From the NCBI RefSeq assembly GCF_004363075.1, contig NZ_SNYN01000002.1, positions 124,001 through 188,000 on the forward strand: a stretch of 64,000 nucleotides of DNA, in the 5' to 3' direction. Every line of letters begins with the position of its first letter. Within the stretch, counting starts at the first letter, position 1. The notes under the pieces were generated by a model, which did no database searches, had not been told where the DNA came from, and saw nothing but the letters and a program-made list of their open reading frames with translations. Below are positions 8,410-24,310 of the stretch, one piece after another. The DNA comes from Actinorugispora endophytica. GTDB taxonomy: Bacteria > Actinomycetota > Actinomycetes > Streptosporangiales > Streptosporangiaceae. Position numbers and translations under genes: made by a program.

Positions 8410-9873
8410 ATGCCTCCAGCACCCGCGCCACCCCCCTTCACCCGCCGCCGCTTCCTCGGCCTGGGCGGACTCGGCCTCGGCGCCGCGATGCTCGCCGGAT
8501 GCTCCTCCCCCGCGGCGGCGCCGCCACCGGCGCCCACCCCCGGCGAGGACCTGTGGCGCCGCTTCGCCGGCACCACGATCAACTTCATCTCCGAGAACAC
8601 GGCGCCGACCGCGGCGATCGCCGCCAACCTGGGCCCGTTCGCCGAGCTGACCGGGGTCACGGTCGACATCGTGACCCTCGAGCTCCAGTCGCTCGTGCAG
8701 CGCGTCGCCCTGGACATGGCGGGCGGCCAGGCGCAGTACGACGTCGTCTACGCCGACCCCTACCAGGTGCTCGCGCCGTACCGGAAAGGGTTGGTGGACC
8801 TGCGGACCCTCGTGGACGACCCGCAGTACCCGCCCCTCGACCAGCCGGTGGAGGACTTCATCCCGACGCAGCTGCGGGCCGCCGGGACGTTCGGGACGGA
8901 CGGCGCGCTGTACGCGCTCCCCTACGACGCGCCGACCATGATCTGGCAGTACCGGATCGACGTCTTCGAGAAGTACCGCGACAGGATGGCGCGCGACCTC
9001 GGGTTCGACCCCGCCCCGGGGCCGGACAGCACGTGGGAGCAGTACCACCGGACCGCCGCCTGGATCAACGAGCACGTCTCCGAGGTCCCCTACGGCACGG
9101 GACACCAGGCCAAGCAGCACGACTCCCTCATGTGCGACTTCTCGAACGTCCTGTGGAGCTACGGCGGCGACTACTTCGCCGACGGCGCCGGCGTCGGGCT
9201 CACCGGGTCGGACGACCCCGGCCCGTGCCTGCTCGCCAGTGAGGAGGCCGTCGAGGCCGCCGAGTTCTACAACGACCTCGTGGGGATCGCCCACCCCGGC
9301 TCGCGCGGCTGGGACTGGGACGGGGTCGGGGCGGCGCTGCGCGCGGGCGAGGTGGCCATGGCGCCCAACTGGCACGAGTACGCCGCCGCCAACGAGGAGG
9401 CGCTTCCCGGCCTCATCGGCTACGCCCCCATGCCCCGGGGCCCGGTCCGCTCCGCGAACATCTACGGCGGGACCGGGATCGGGATCAGCGCGACGAGCGA
9501 GGGGGCGCGCCTCGGCGCCGCGTGGCTCTTCGTCCACTGGGCGACGTCGCAGGCGACGCAGCTGTCGAACCTGGAGAGCAGCGTCGGCGGCGGCACCCCC
9601 ACCCGGCGGTCGGTGTACGAGATGCCCGAGGTCGAGGCCGCCACGAGCCGCCCCTCGGACCTGCCGAACATGCTGACCGCCGACGCGGTGACCGCCGCCT
9701 GGGAACCCGACCGCATCGGCCTCAGACCCAAGATCCCCATGTGGAACGAGTGCGACACCGCCGTCTTCACGGAGCTCTCCCGGATGCTGGCGGGCCGGCA
9801 GTCGCCCCGCGCCGCCATGGAACGCTCCGCGAACCGCATCGACCAGATCGTCTCCCGGGGGTGGGTCGCGTGA
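8410..9873 (+). CDS. Sugar/polyol ABC transporter substrate-binding lipoprotein
   Basis: The protein has 487 residues. The N-terminus has a twin-arginine motif (TRRRFLGLGGLGLGAAM) running into a lipobox LAGC, so it is probably Tat-exported and lipid-anchored outside the membrane. The rest is an extracellular solute-binding protein family 1 fold, with GGTGIGISATSEGARLGAAWLFVHWATS near the C-terminus. CAGGAGATC precedes the ATG. It is the first gene of a four-gene operon (binding protein, two permeases, dehydrogenase). The terminal dehydrogenase points to a sugar alcohol as substrate. Confidence 0.9.
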   Translation: MPPAPAPPPFTRRRFLGLGGLGLGAAMLAGCSSPAAAPPPAPTPGEDLWRRFAGTTINFISENTAPTAAIAANLGPFAELTGVTVDIVTLELQSLVQRVALDMAGGQAQYDVVYADPYQVLAPYRKGLVDLRTLVDDPQYPPLDQPVEDFIPTQLRAAGTFGTDGALYALPYDAPTMIWQYRIDVFEKYRDRMARDLGFDPAPGPDSTWEQYHRTAAWINEHVSEVPYGTGHQAKQHDSLMCDFSNVLWSYGGDYFADGAGVGLTGSDDPGPCLLASEEAVEAAEFYNDLVGIAHPGSRGWDWDGVGAALRAGEVAMAPNWHEYAAANEEALPGLIGYAPMPRGPVRSANIYGGTGIGISATSEGARLGAAWLFVHWATSQATQLSNLESSVGGGTPTRRSVYEMPEVEAATSRPSDLPNMLTADAVTAAWEPDRIGLRPKIPMWNECDTAVFTELSRMLAGRQSPRAAMERSANRIDQIVSRGWVA

Positions 9874-10790
9874 CCTCCGCAGCGCGGCACGCGCCGACAC
9901 GCTCCGCCGCGACGGCGGGACGGCGGTTCGGGCTCACCTTCAACGGCCGCCTGATGGCGCCCGGCGTCGTCATCCTGGGCGCCCTGTCGTTCTTCCCGCT
10001 CGCGGCCCTCATCGCCATGAGCTTCAGCCGGGTGCGCCTGCTCGGCGGCGTCCGCCTCGAATGGGCGGGCCTCGACAACTGGGAGAGGGCCTTCTCGGAC
10101 CCGGAGCTCTGGCGCTCCTGGGGCCTGACGATCCTGTGGTTCACCACGACGCTGGGCGTCGAGATGGTGCTCGGCGTCGCCGTGGCCGTCGCGCTGTCGC
10201 GCCTGGTCCGGGCGCGGGGCGTCGTGCTCGCCCTGGTCCTGCTGCCGATGTTCGCGGCGCCCGCGATCGTGGGGCTGCTCGGCCGCTACCTCGTCGACCC
10301 GACGTTCGGGCTCTACGCCTGGATGCTGCAGGGCGCAGGCCTGGACGGCGACATCCTCGGCGACCCCGTGACCGCGTTCGTCGCGGTCGCGCTGATGGAC
10401 GTGTGGGAGTGGACGCCCCTCGTCGCGCTGATCACGCTCGCGGGGCTCAGCGGGGTCAACCCCTCGGTGCTGGAGGCGGCGGCGCTCGACGGGGCCGACC
10501 AGTGGACGACGTTCTGGCACGTGGTCCTCCCCTCGATCCAGGGGATCCTCCTCGTGGCCCTGCTGATCCGGTCCATGGACGCGGTGCGGTACTTCGACGT
10601 CATCACGGTCACCACCAACGGCGGCCCCGCCGACGCCACGAAGATCATCCCGCTCCGGCTCTACGAGGCGGCCTTCCGCTTCTTCGACCTGGGCTACGCC
10701 GCCGTCATCGGGCTCATGATGCTCGTCCTCACGATCGCGATCGCGCGCCTCTTCGTGCGGATCCTGTCCGGAAAGGGTGCCAGGCCATGA
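9870..10790 (+). CDS. ABC transporter permease (MalF/UgpA type)
   Basis: The protein has 306 residues and about six membrane segments. GTG at 9870 overlaps the preceding stop by 4 nt, indicating translational coupling. The EAA loop contacting the ATPase is visible as LEAAALDGADQWTTFWHVVLP, about residues 200-220, and the first membrane segment follows an Arg-rich N-terminus. It forms the membrane channel with the next gene. No ATPase gene is in the operon; actinomycetes often use a shared MsiK-type ATPase encoded elsewhere. Confidence 0.92.
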   Translation: MTSAARHAPTRSAATAGRRFGLTFNGRLMAPGVVILGALSFFPLAALIAMSFSRVRLLGGVRLEWAGLDNWERAFSDPELWRSWGLTILWFTTTLGVEMVLGVAVAVALSRLVRARGVVLALVLLPMFAAPAIVGLLGRYLVDPTFGLYAWMLQGAGLDGDILGDPVTAFVAVALMDVWEWTPLVALITLAGLSGVNPSVLEAAALDGADQWTTFWHVVLPSIQGILLVALLIRSMDAVRYFDVITVTTNGGPADATKIIPLRLYEAAFRFFDLGYAAVIGLMMLVLTIAIARLFVRILSGKGARP

Positions 10791-11707
10791 GCGCCACCAC
10801 CACTCGTCCTCCCCTCCGCGGCAGGGCCTCCGCGGCGCCGTCCCGCCCCCGCGGCCCCGCCGGGGCCCAGAACGGCCGGGCGAAGCGGGTCGTCGGCCGC
10901 GCGCTCCTCGCCCTCCTGCTCGCGGTGTTCCTGCTGTGGACGGTCGTGCCCCTGGCCTGGATGCTCCTCGGGTCGTTCAAGTCCGCGGTCGACGTGACGT
11001 CCTCGACCCCCAAGCTCCTCTTCGAGCCGACGCTCGACAACTACGTCGGGCTGTTCACCGGCGCCAACAACCTCCTGCCGTACCTGTGGCACTCGGTCGC
11101 CGCGTCCGTGGCGTCCGCGGTCCTCGCGACCGTGCTCGGGACCCTGGCCGGGTACGGGCTCGCCCGCACCCGCGGCAGGCGCAAGGACGCGCTGTCGTTC
11201 TGGTTCATCTCGACCCGCATGGCGCCCATCGCCGCCGTCGTGCTCCCGCTGTTCCTGATGTTCCGGCTGGCCGGGCTGATCGACACGATCCCCGGCCTGG
11301 TCCTGGCCTACCTCAGCTTCAACCTGCCGTTCGCGATCTGGATCATGAGCGCGTTCTTCGAGAGGATCCCGTCGTCGCTGGAGGAGGCCGCCCACGTCTC
11401 CGGGTGCACGAGGTGGCAGACGTTCTGGTACGTCGCGCTGCCGCTGAGCCGCTCCGGCCTCGTCACCACCGGGGTCCTGTGCCTGGTCTTCTCCTGGAAC
11501 GACTACGCGTTCGCGACCGTCGTCTCCGGACCGGACTCGCAGACCCTCCCCATCGCCGCCACGCAGCTGGTCACCCAGACGGGCGTGGACTGGGGGCAGC
11601 TGACCGCCATCGGGACGATCGTCGTCCTGCCGATGGTCCTCGTCGGGCTCGCCGTGCGGAAATGGCTCGTCACGGGCCTCACACTCGGCGCCGTGACGGG
11701 GGAGTAG
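10787..11707 (+). CDS. ABC transporter permease (MalG/UgpE type)
   Basis: The protein has 306 residues with six predicted membrane helices. ATG at 10787 overlaps the previous stop (ATGA). The EAA motif reads LEEAAHVSGCTRWQTFWYVALPL, about residues 198-220. A long basic, disordered N-terminus precedes the first helix (ALLALLLAVFLLWTVVPLAWM). It is the partner of the upstream permease in a polyol or sugar importer. Confidence 0.92.
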   Translation: MSATTTRPPLRGRASAAPSRPRGPAGAQNGRAKRVVGRALLALLLAVFLLWTVVPLAWMLLGSFKSAVDVTSSTPKLLFEPTLDNYVGLFTGANNLLPYLWHSVAASVASAVLATVLGTLAGYGLARTRGRRKDALSFWFISTRMAPIAAVVLPLFLMFRLAGLIDTIPGLVLAYLSFNLPFAIWIMSAFFERIPSSLEEAAHVSGCTRWQTFWYVALPLSRSGLVTTGVLCLVFSWNDYAFATVVSGPDSQTLPIAATQLVTQTGVDWGQLTAIGTIVVLPMVLVGLAVRKWLVTGLTLGAVTGE

Positions 11708-11759
11708 CCGTGACCCGACCCTCGATCCCGACCACCGAACCGACCCGATAAGGAAGCCC

Positions 11760-12794
11760 ATGACCAGCCAGCCGGTCCCCCTGCCCACCACGACGCGCGC
11801 CAGCGTCCTGCTCGCGGCGGGCGAGCTCGCCGTCGAGGAGCGCGCGCTCACCCCTCCCGCGGCCGACGAGGTGCTCGTGCGTGTCGCCTCCGTCGGGGTC
11901 TGCGGCTCCGACGTCCACTACTTCAGGGACGGACGAATCGGGGACTTCGTCGTCGAGGCGCCGCTCGTCCTGGGGCACGAGGCCGCGGGGACGATCGTCG
12001 CGGTCGGCGGCGCGGTCGACCCCGCGCGCGTCGGGACCCGTGTCTCGATCGAGCCGCAGCGCGCGAACCTCACGTCGGCGGAGACCCTCAGGGGGCGCTA
12101 CAACCTCGACCCCGACATGGAGTTCTACGCGACCCCTCCGATCGACGGGGCGTTCGCGGAGTTCGTGACGATCCAGGCGCACTTCGCCCACGAGGTCCCC
12201 GACTCGGTCAGCGACGACGCGGCGGCGCTGATGGAGCCGCTCTCGGTCGGGGTCGCCTCCGCCCGCAAGGCGGGCCTCACGGTCGGCCACCGCGTGCTCG
12301 TCACTGGGGCCGGGCCGATCGGCCTGATCCTCGTCCAGGTGGCGCGGGCGTACGGAGCCTCCGAGGTGATCGTCACCGACATCGAACCGTCCCGGCTCGA
12401 GACGGCCCTTCGGCTGGGCGCCTCCCAAGCGCTCGACCCGCGCGAGGCCGACGTCACCGCGCTGGGGGTCGACGTGTTCCTCGAGGCGTCCGGCGCGGTT
12501 CCCGCGATCCGCTCCGGCCTGCGGGCGCTGCGCCCCGGAGGGGTCGCCGTCCTCATCGGCATGGGGCCCGACGAGGTCGCGCTCCCCCTGCCCGTCATCC
12601 AGAACCGCGAACTCGTGGTGACCGGGGTGTTCCGCTACGCCAACACCTGGCCGACCGCGATCGGGCTCGTGCGGAGCGGGAGGGTGGACCTCGACGCCAT
12701 CGTCACCGGGCACTACGACCTCGACCACGTCCGCGAGGCGCTCGAGTCCACGTCGTCCCCGGCCACCCTGAAGTCGATGGTGGTGCCGGGCTGA
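11760..12794 (+). CDS. Zinc-dependent polyol dehydrogenase (sorbitol/xylitol dehydrogenase type)
   Basis: The protein has 344 residues; AAGGA precedes the ATG. It is a medium-chain dehydrogenase. Catalytic zinc ligands appear in VGVCGSDVHYF (Cys), LGHEAAG (His-Glu) and the later ALMEPLSVG (Glu). The NAD-binding loop is VLVTGAGPIGLI, and an Asp follows the second strand (VTDIEPSRL), which favours NAD over NADP. The four structural-zinc cysteines are absent (EPQRANLTSAETLRG), as in sorbitol/xylitol dehydrogenases. It probably oxidises the polyol imported by the preceding genes to a ketose. The exact polyol is unresolved. Confidence 0.88.
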   Translation: MTSQPVPLPTTTRASVLLAAGELAVEERALTPPAADEVLVRVASVGVCGSDVHYFRDGRIGDFVVEAPLVLGHEAAGTIVAVGGAVDPARVGTRVSIEPQRANLTSAETLRGRYNLDPDMEFYATPPIDGAFAEFVTIQAHFAHEVPDSVSDDAAALMEPLSVGVASARKAGLTVGHRVLVTGAGPIGLILVQVARAYGASEVIVTDIEPSRLETALRLGASQALDPREADVTALGVDVFLEASGAVPAIRSGLRALRPGGVAVLIGMGPDEVALPLPVIQNRELVVTGVFRYANTWPTAIGLVRSGRVDLDAIVTGHYDLDHVREALESTSSPATLKSMVVPG

Positions 12795-13343
12795 CCACGC
12801 CCCCGCCCACCCGGCCGGGGCTCGCCGTCGAGCGCGTGCTCGGGGGCCGGGGGCGCCCGGCACGGATCGGGCGGGGTGTCCAGGCGTGTCCGGTGTGATC
12901 ATCGAGGTATTCGACTCCTGGGGTTTTGTGGCTATATGTCTCTTTCGGCGAAAACCGTGAGCTTGACACGGAGCGAGAGGAGACCCGAGACTGGCGGGCG
13001 TTGACTTAGGTAAGCGTTACCTTAGTTTCCTTGGGTGGTTGGGGGCAGTGTGGCTCGGGACGGGTCCGAGGGGGCGATCGCCGTTGTCACCGGCGCGGAC
13101 CAGGTCGGGGCGCCCGTCGTGATGGGCGCCGTCCCCTTCGACCGGAAGGCCCCCGGGCGCCTGGTGGCGCCCGCCGCCGTCCGGTGGGGCCCCTCCCCGG
13201 CGCAGGCGAGGACGTGCCCCCCGCGCACGACGAACCCACCGGTCCCGCCGCGCGGGGCGTGATCGGACCGGTGCCGGGCAGGGCGCCCGCCGCCTTCCGG
13301 AACACCCCGACCCCTGACCGACCCGACCCCAACGGAGGAACCC
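12795..13343 (+). other. Intergenic region with the iron box; no convincing gene
   Basis: It holds an A/T-richer stretch (12900-12960) and the iron box at 13006. A short open frame at 13035-13262 has no ribosome binding site, homologous motif or sensible composition, so I do not call it. The stretch 13026-13343 is probably the 5' leader of the MbtH gene. Confidence 0.5.
13006..13025. promoter_or_regulatory. Iron box (DmdR/IdeR, DtxR-family operator)
   Basis: TTAGGTAAGCGTTACCTTAG is close to the DtxR-family consensus TTAGGTTAGGCTAACCTAA and is itself a near palindrome. It overlaps a -35-like TTGACT at 13001-13006, so iron-loaded repressor would block the promoter. Downstream are an MbtH gene and a siderophore-interacting protein gene. 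Confidence 0.8.
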
Positions 13344-13559
13344 GTGAGCACCAACCCGTTCGACGACGCCGAGGGCGTCTTCCTCGTCCTGGTCAACGAC
13401 GAGGACCAGCACTCCCTGTGGCCGGAGTTCGCCGACGTCCCCGAGGGATGGCGGACCGTCCACGGCCCCGCCACCCGCGAGGAGGCGCTGGCCTACGTCA
13501 ACGAGCACTGGACCGACCTGCGGCCCCGGAGCCTGCGCGTGGCCATGGGCGACGCCTGA
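13344..13559 (+). CDS. MbtH-like protein
   Basis: The protein has 71 residues; GTG at 13344 follows CGGAGGA. The full MbtH signature is present: [31 protein letters not shown] and the closing WTDLRP, with the conserved tryptophans that contact adenylation domains. MbtH proteins are small chaperone-like partners that activate or solubilise NRPS adenylation domains. It is 3.3 kb upstream of the NRPS and behind an iron box, so it could serve the NRPS here, a siderophore NRPS elsewhere, or both. A second MbtH domain is fused to the P450 at 24307. Confidence 0.95.
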   Translation: MSTNPFDDAEGVFLVLVNDEDQHSLWPEFADVPEGWRTVHGPATREEALAYVNEHWTDLRPRSLRVAMGDA

Positions 13560-13576
13560 CCGGCCCCGCGACGGTG

Positions 13577-13676
13577 GTGGCCGACGGTCTTGAGCCTTCT
13601 GCCCGTTTCGGGGGCTGTGAAGGGCGGAAAGCCCAAGACCATCCGAGCGGGGGCGGGACCGGTCCCCGAACCGCCG
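13577..13676 (+). mobile_element. Fragment of the MITE-like element
   Basis: GACGGTCTTGAGCCTTCTG ... GGGCGGAAAGCCCAAGACC followed by the GGACCGGT/CGAACCGCCGCG block matches the central hairpin and one flank of the full copies, in the orientation of the 30114 copy. The termini are lost. It separates the MbtH gene from the siderophore-interacting protein gene. Confidence 0.6.
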
Positions 13677-13829
13677 CGAACCCGGTGGACCCGGTGGTCC
13701 CGGTGGACCCGGTGGGCCCTCCCGGACGCGGCGCTAGGCGTTCAGGCCGGTCAGGACCTCGCCGCGCCGGTCGAGCAGCGTGGTCGCCGGGGCCGCCGCC
13801 GAACCGACGAACATCGAGGAGGACAACGC

Positions 13830-14648
13830 ATGACCGCCACCGTCCGCGAGATCCGCGCGGAGCGCTACCCGCTGAACCCCCGCGTCCTGGAGGTCGCCTC
13901 CGTCGAGAGGATCACGCCGCGTATGGTCCGCGTCCGCCTCTCCGGCGACGACATCGCGGGGCTGCGCAGCGACGGCTTCGACGACCACGTCAAGCTCTGG
14001 TTCCCCGACCCCGAGAGCGGGGAGCACGTCATGCCGGTCGTGGAGGACGACCGGTGCCTCAACTTCCAGGACCCCCGCGCGGTCTTCCGCGACTACACGA
14101 TCCGCCGCCTCGACCACGGGGAGGGCGTCCTCACGGTCGACTTCGTCGCGCACGAGCACGGGGTGGGCGGGCGCTGGGCCATGGCGGCGCGCCCCGGCGA
14201 CCGCCTGGGGGTGCTCGGCCCGCGCGGGACCGAGGTCCTTCCCGCGGACTTCGACTACTACGTGCTCCTGGCCGACGAGACCGCGCTGCCCGCGGCCGCG
14301 CGCTGCCTGGAGGAGCTTCCGGCGGACCGCCCGGCGCTGGCGTTCCTGGAGGTCGCCGACGAGGCCGAGGAGCAGCCGCTGGAGGCCGGGCCCCGGGCCC
14401 GGGTCGCCTGGCTGCACCGGGGCGACGCCGAACCCGGCACCACCGACCTGCTGGAGCGCGCGCTGCGGGACCTGGAGCTCCCGCCGGGCGACGGGTTCGT
14501 CTGGGCGGGGGGAGAGGCGCTCACCCTCAAGCCGGTCCGCCGCGCCCTCAAGGAGCGGGGCTTCGTCCGGGGGCGGACCTGCGTGGTCGACGGCTACTGG
14601 AGGCGCGGCGTCGTCAACCTCGACCACCACGAGGAGGACGAGGACTGA
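13830..14648 (+). CDS. Siderophore-interacting protein (FAD/NAD(P)H ferric-siderophore reductase)
   Basis: The protein has 272 residues; GAGGAGGA precedes the ATG. The FAD-binding module contains FRDYTIRRLD (the RxYTxR motif) and a VGGRWAMAARPGDRLGVLGPRG segment. The C-terminal SIP domain contains LLADETALPAAARCLEEL, WAGGEALTLKPVRRAL and the closing GYWRRGVVN. The family reduces Fe(III)-siderophores in the cytosol to release iron. Its position behind the iron box and MbtH gene suggests iron control, although a MITE fragment lies between. No siderophore synthetase is visible in the window. Confidence 0.92.
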   Translation: MTATVREIRAERYPLNPRVLEVASVERITPRMVRVRLSGDDIAGLRSDGFDDHVKLWFPDPESGEHVMPVVEDDRCLNFQDPRAVFRDYTIRRLDHGEGVLTVDFVAHEHGVGGRWAMAARPGDRLGVLGPRGTEVLPADFDYYVLLADETALPAAARCLEELPADRPALAFLEVADEAEEQPLEAGPRARVAWLHRGDAEPGTTDLLERALRDLELPPGDGFVWAGGEALTLKPVRRALKERGFVRGRTCVVDGYWRRGVVNLDHHEEDED

Positions 14649-14931
14649 GCCGGTCCGCCGGCGGGCGGGGGCCGCGTGCCGTCCCGCCCGCCGGCGATGG
14701 CCGGAATCACATCCCCCGCCCCGCCCCGGCGGCGGCGCCCGGCCCGCCGCGCGCCCGGTCCCGCCACCCCGTCCACCAGCCGGTACGGCCGCGAACGGGC
14801 CGCTAACGGGCCGTTGTCCCGTCCGCTCCGGGGCCTCGGGCCCGTTCGGGCGGTACCGGGGTCACTGACGACCGGCCGCCCGCAGGAGTTGTCTGGAACC
14901 GCATCACTCGCGCCTGCGAAGGAGTAGGAAG

Positions 14932-15501
14932 ATGTCGGAGAACCAGAACACGGTCCAGGCGGCGGTCCCGGCCCGGAGCGGCCGCCGGGAGCAGGCGGGC
15001 CGGGAGGTCGTCGACTCGTCGGCGGCGCGGATCGTCCTCGCGGCGGTCCGGCTGTCGATCGGCTGGATCTTTCTCTGGGCCTTCCTGGACAAGCTCCTCG
15101 GCCTCGGCTTCTCGACCCCCTCGGAGGGTGCCTGGGTCAACGGCGGCAGCCCCACCGAGGGATTCCTGGCCCACGGGGTCTCGGGGCCGTTCGCGGGCCC
15201 GTACCAGTCCATGGCCGGCGCCGCGTGGGCCGACGCCCTCTTCATGGCGGGCCTGCTCGGGATCGGGGCGGCCCTGGTGCTGGGCATCGGGATGCGGGTG
15301 GCGGCGGGGTCGGGCGCCCTCCTGCTCGTGCTGATGTGGACGGCCGCCCTTCCCCCGGAGACCAACCCCCTCATCGACGACCACGTCGTCATGGCGCTCA
15401 CCGTCGTCGGCCTGGCCCTGCTGAACGCGGGCGACACCCTCGGGCTCGGGCGGTACTGGGCGGCCCTGCCCCTGGTGCGCCGGGTCCCGGCGCTGCGCTG
15501 A
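14932..15501 (+). CDS. DoxX-like integral membrane protein
   Basis: The protein has 189 residues; AAGGAGTAGGAAG precedes the ATG. After a hydrophilic N-terminus come about four membrane helices (RLSIGWIFLWAFLDKLLG; LFMAGLLGIGAALVLGIGM; GALLLVLMWTAALPPE; HVVMALTVVGLALLNAG). The layout matches DoxX/thiosulfate-quinone oxidoreductase-like small subunits common in actinomycetes. The physiological role is unknown; such proteins are often linked to redox stress. The 280-bp gap upstream shows no other gene. Confidence 0.75.
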   Translation: MSENQNTVQAAVPARSGRREQAGREVVDSSAARIVLAAVRLSIGWIFLWAFLDKLLGLGFSTPSEGAWVNGGSPTEGFLAHGVSGPFAGPYQSMAGAAWADALFMAGLLGIGAALVLGIGMRVAAGSGALLLVLMWTAALPPETNPLIDDHVVMALTVVGLALLNAGDTLGLGRYWAALPLVRRVPALR

Positions 15502-15572
15502 CCCGCGCGGACCTCCGGAGGGGCTCGGGACGGATCCACCCGGGGGCCTCCGGTCGGGGAAGGAGGAGACAG

Positions 15573-15611
15573 GGGACGGGACCGGTCGATGCCGCCGACC
15601 GGTCCCGTCCC
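15573..15611. terminator. Bidirectional terminator hairpin between convergent genes
   Basis: GGGACGGGACCGGTCG (15573-15588) and CGACCGGTCCCGTCCC (15596-15611) form a perfect 16-bp stem with a 7-nt loop. It lies between the convergent DoxX and RDD genes. Confidence 0.8.
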
Positions 15612-15678
15612 GTTGCCGCGCCTGCCTCCCGGCGCCGGTGGGCGGTACCGGAGGCGGGGAGTCGTGAGGAGCGCCCGC

Positions 15679-16314
15679 TCAGGCGCGGATGACCCAGGTG
15701 CCTGCGGCCTTGTCGTGCCAGGTCCGGATGGACCGAGGGTCCTGGAGGGCGATCAGCGCGTTGGCGACCTGCCCGAAGGGCACCAGCTGCACGGCCAGGC
15801 GCACCAGGGTGCGCTTGGCCGCGTTCCACACGGTCGGCGGACGGCCGGTGGCCACGTCCACCACCCTGATCCCGGTGAGGAACTTGCCCGCCGTACGGCC
15901 CCACCGCGCGGTGAACAGCCAGTGGTGGAGGAACATCACCACGAATCCCAGACTCATCGAGACCAGGATCCCGGTGATGACGGTGGCCTGGTTGTCGGGG
16001 ACCCACCCCCGGAGGGTGATGAAAACGAAGCCCAGTATTCCGCCGAAGTAGCACACGACCCACAGCACCATGCTGATCGTGCCGTCGATCGTGGTCGCGA
16101 GGAACCGCAGAGCCAGGTCCGCCGGGAGCGGTCCGGTCCGCGCCGGGGGAGCGGGCGGGAACCCGTACGGGGGCGCCGCCGTGGGTTGAGGGGGAACCGG
16201 CCAGGGCTGCGGGGCGGGAAGCCTCCGGTCGGCGGCTGTCGTCCGGGAGGCGGGGGGTAGGCCATGAGGGTGAATCCTCGCTAACGGATGTGTCGGTCGG
16301 AAGCATCCTTCCAT
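15679..16314 (-). CDS. RDD family membrane protein with a suspected N-terminal frameshift
   Basis: The open frame has 211 residues. The RDD domain is clear: LPADLALRFLATTIDGTISM, two or three membrane helices, WGRTAGKFLTGIRVVD and a final WHDKAAGTWVI. The likely true start is not in this frame. ATG at 16265, preceded by GCGAGGA, opens MAYPPPPGRQPPTGGFPP in another frame, the usual Pro-rich start of these proteins, while the in-frame ATG at 16314 has no ribosome binding site. A one-base shift near 16205-16220 would join the two. It is either a sequencing error or a mutation in a GC-rich tract. Confidence 0.8.
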   Translation of the reverse strand: MEGCFRPTHPLARIHPHGLPPASRTTAADRRLPAPQPWPVPPQPTAAPPYGFPPAPPARTGPLPADLALRFLATTIDGTISMVLWVVCYFGGILGFVFITLRGWVPDNQATVITGILVSMSLGFVVMFLHHWLFTARWGRTAGKFLTGIRVVDVATGRPPTVWNAAKRTLVRLAVQLVPFGQVANALIALQDPRSIRTWHDKAAGTWVIRA

Positions 16315-16882
16315 CGGGGCGGCCCCTGCGGGGACGGCGTCGGCCCGCGCAGCGGGGCCCGGTTCGCGGCCATCGCGGGGACCCGCCCGATGATCTCGGC
16401 GCCGACGCCCCGCGATGTCTGCTCCGGAGCGTCGGAGGCTCCCCGGGGCTCGGCCGAAGCCCGGGGCGGCCGCGCGGCCGGGGGCGGGATTCTGTCGGCC
16501 CTTTCGCTGATTTTCGGAAGGCCATGCGCGGTTAAAAACCCGGTCGACGCTTTTGTCTATTCTGTGGAACTTGTGGCGGATTCATGTTTTCCTCTCCATG
16601 GTTCTTTTGGAGTAGATGGGTCCGGATTTGATTCTTCCCCGTTTCCTTTCTGGTGACGGGGGGTATTCTCGCCCGTGGCGTACTGGCAACCTTGCCTGTT
16701 CGGGGCGGGTTTGCTGCTATTTCGGATGTGCGTCGAACCCCGTTTTGCGCAGAAAGTCTTCATGTGCTGAGAACTGGTTGCCGAGGTTGCCGTCCTGTCG
16801 GCCTCCTTTTCCGGTCCGCGACCGGGGGAGCCCGCAGCCTTCCCTCCCCCTCCGCCCGCTCTCTCCGAAGGAGTTCCGCACC
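16315..16882 (+). other. Long, T-rich upstream region of the NRPS operon
   Basis: There is no gene here. From about 16500 the composition shifts to pyrimidine- and A/T-rich (for example TTAAAAACCC, CTTTTGTCTATTCTG), unlike the coding DNA on either side. It probably contains the promoter and a leader of up to 300 nt of the biosynthetic operon. I see no clear operator. Confidence 0.5.

Positions 16883-24306
<7,424 letters not shown>

Positions 24307-24310
<4 letters not shown>

Noticed and set aside
13035-13262. 75-residue ORF downstream of the iron box
   Set aside because: No ribosome binding site, no motif, Pro/Arg-rich composition; more likely the leader of the MbtH gene.
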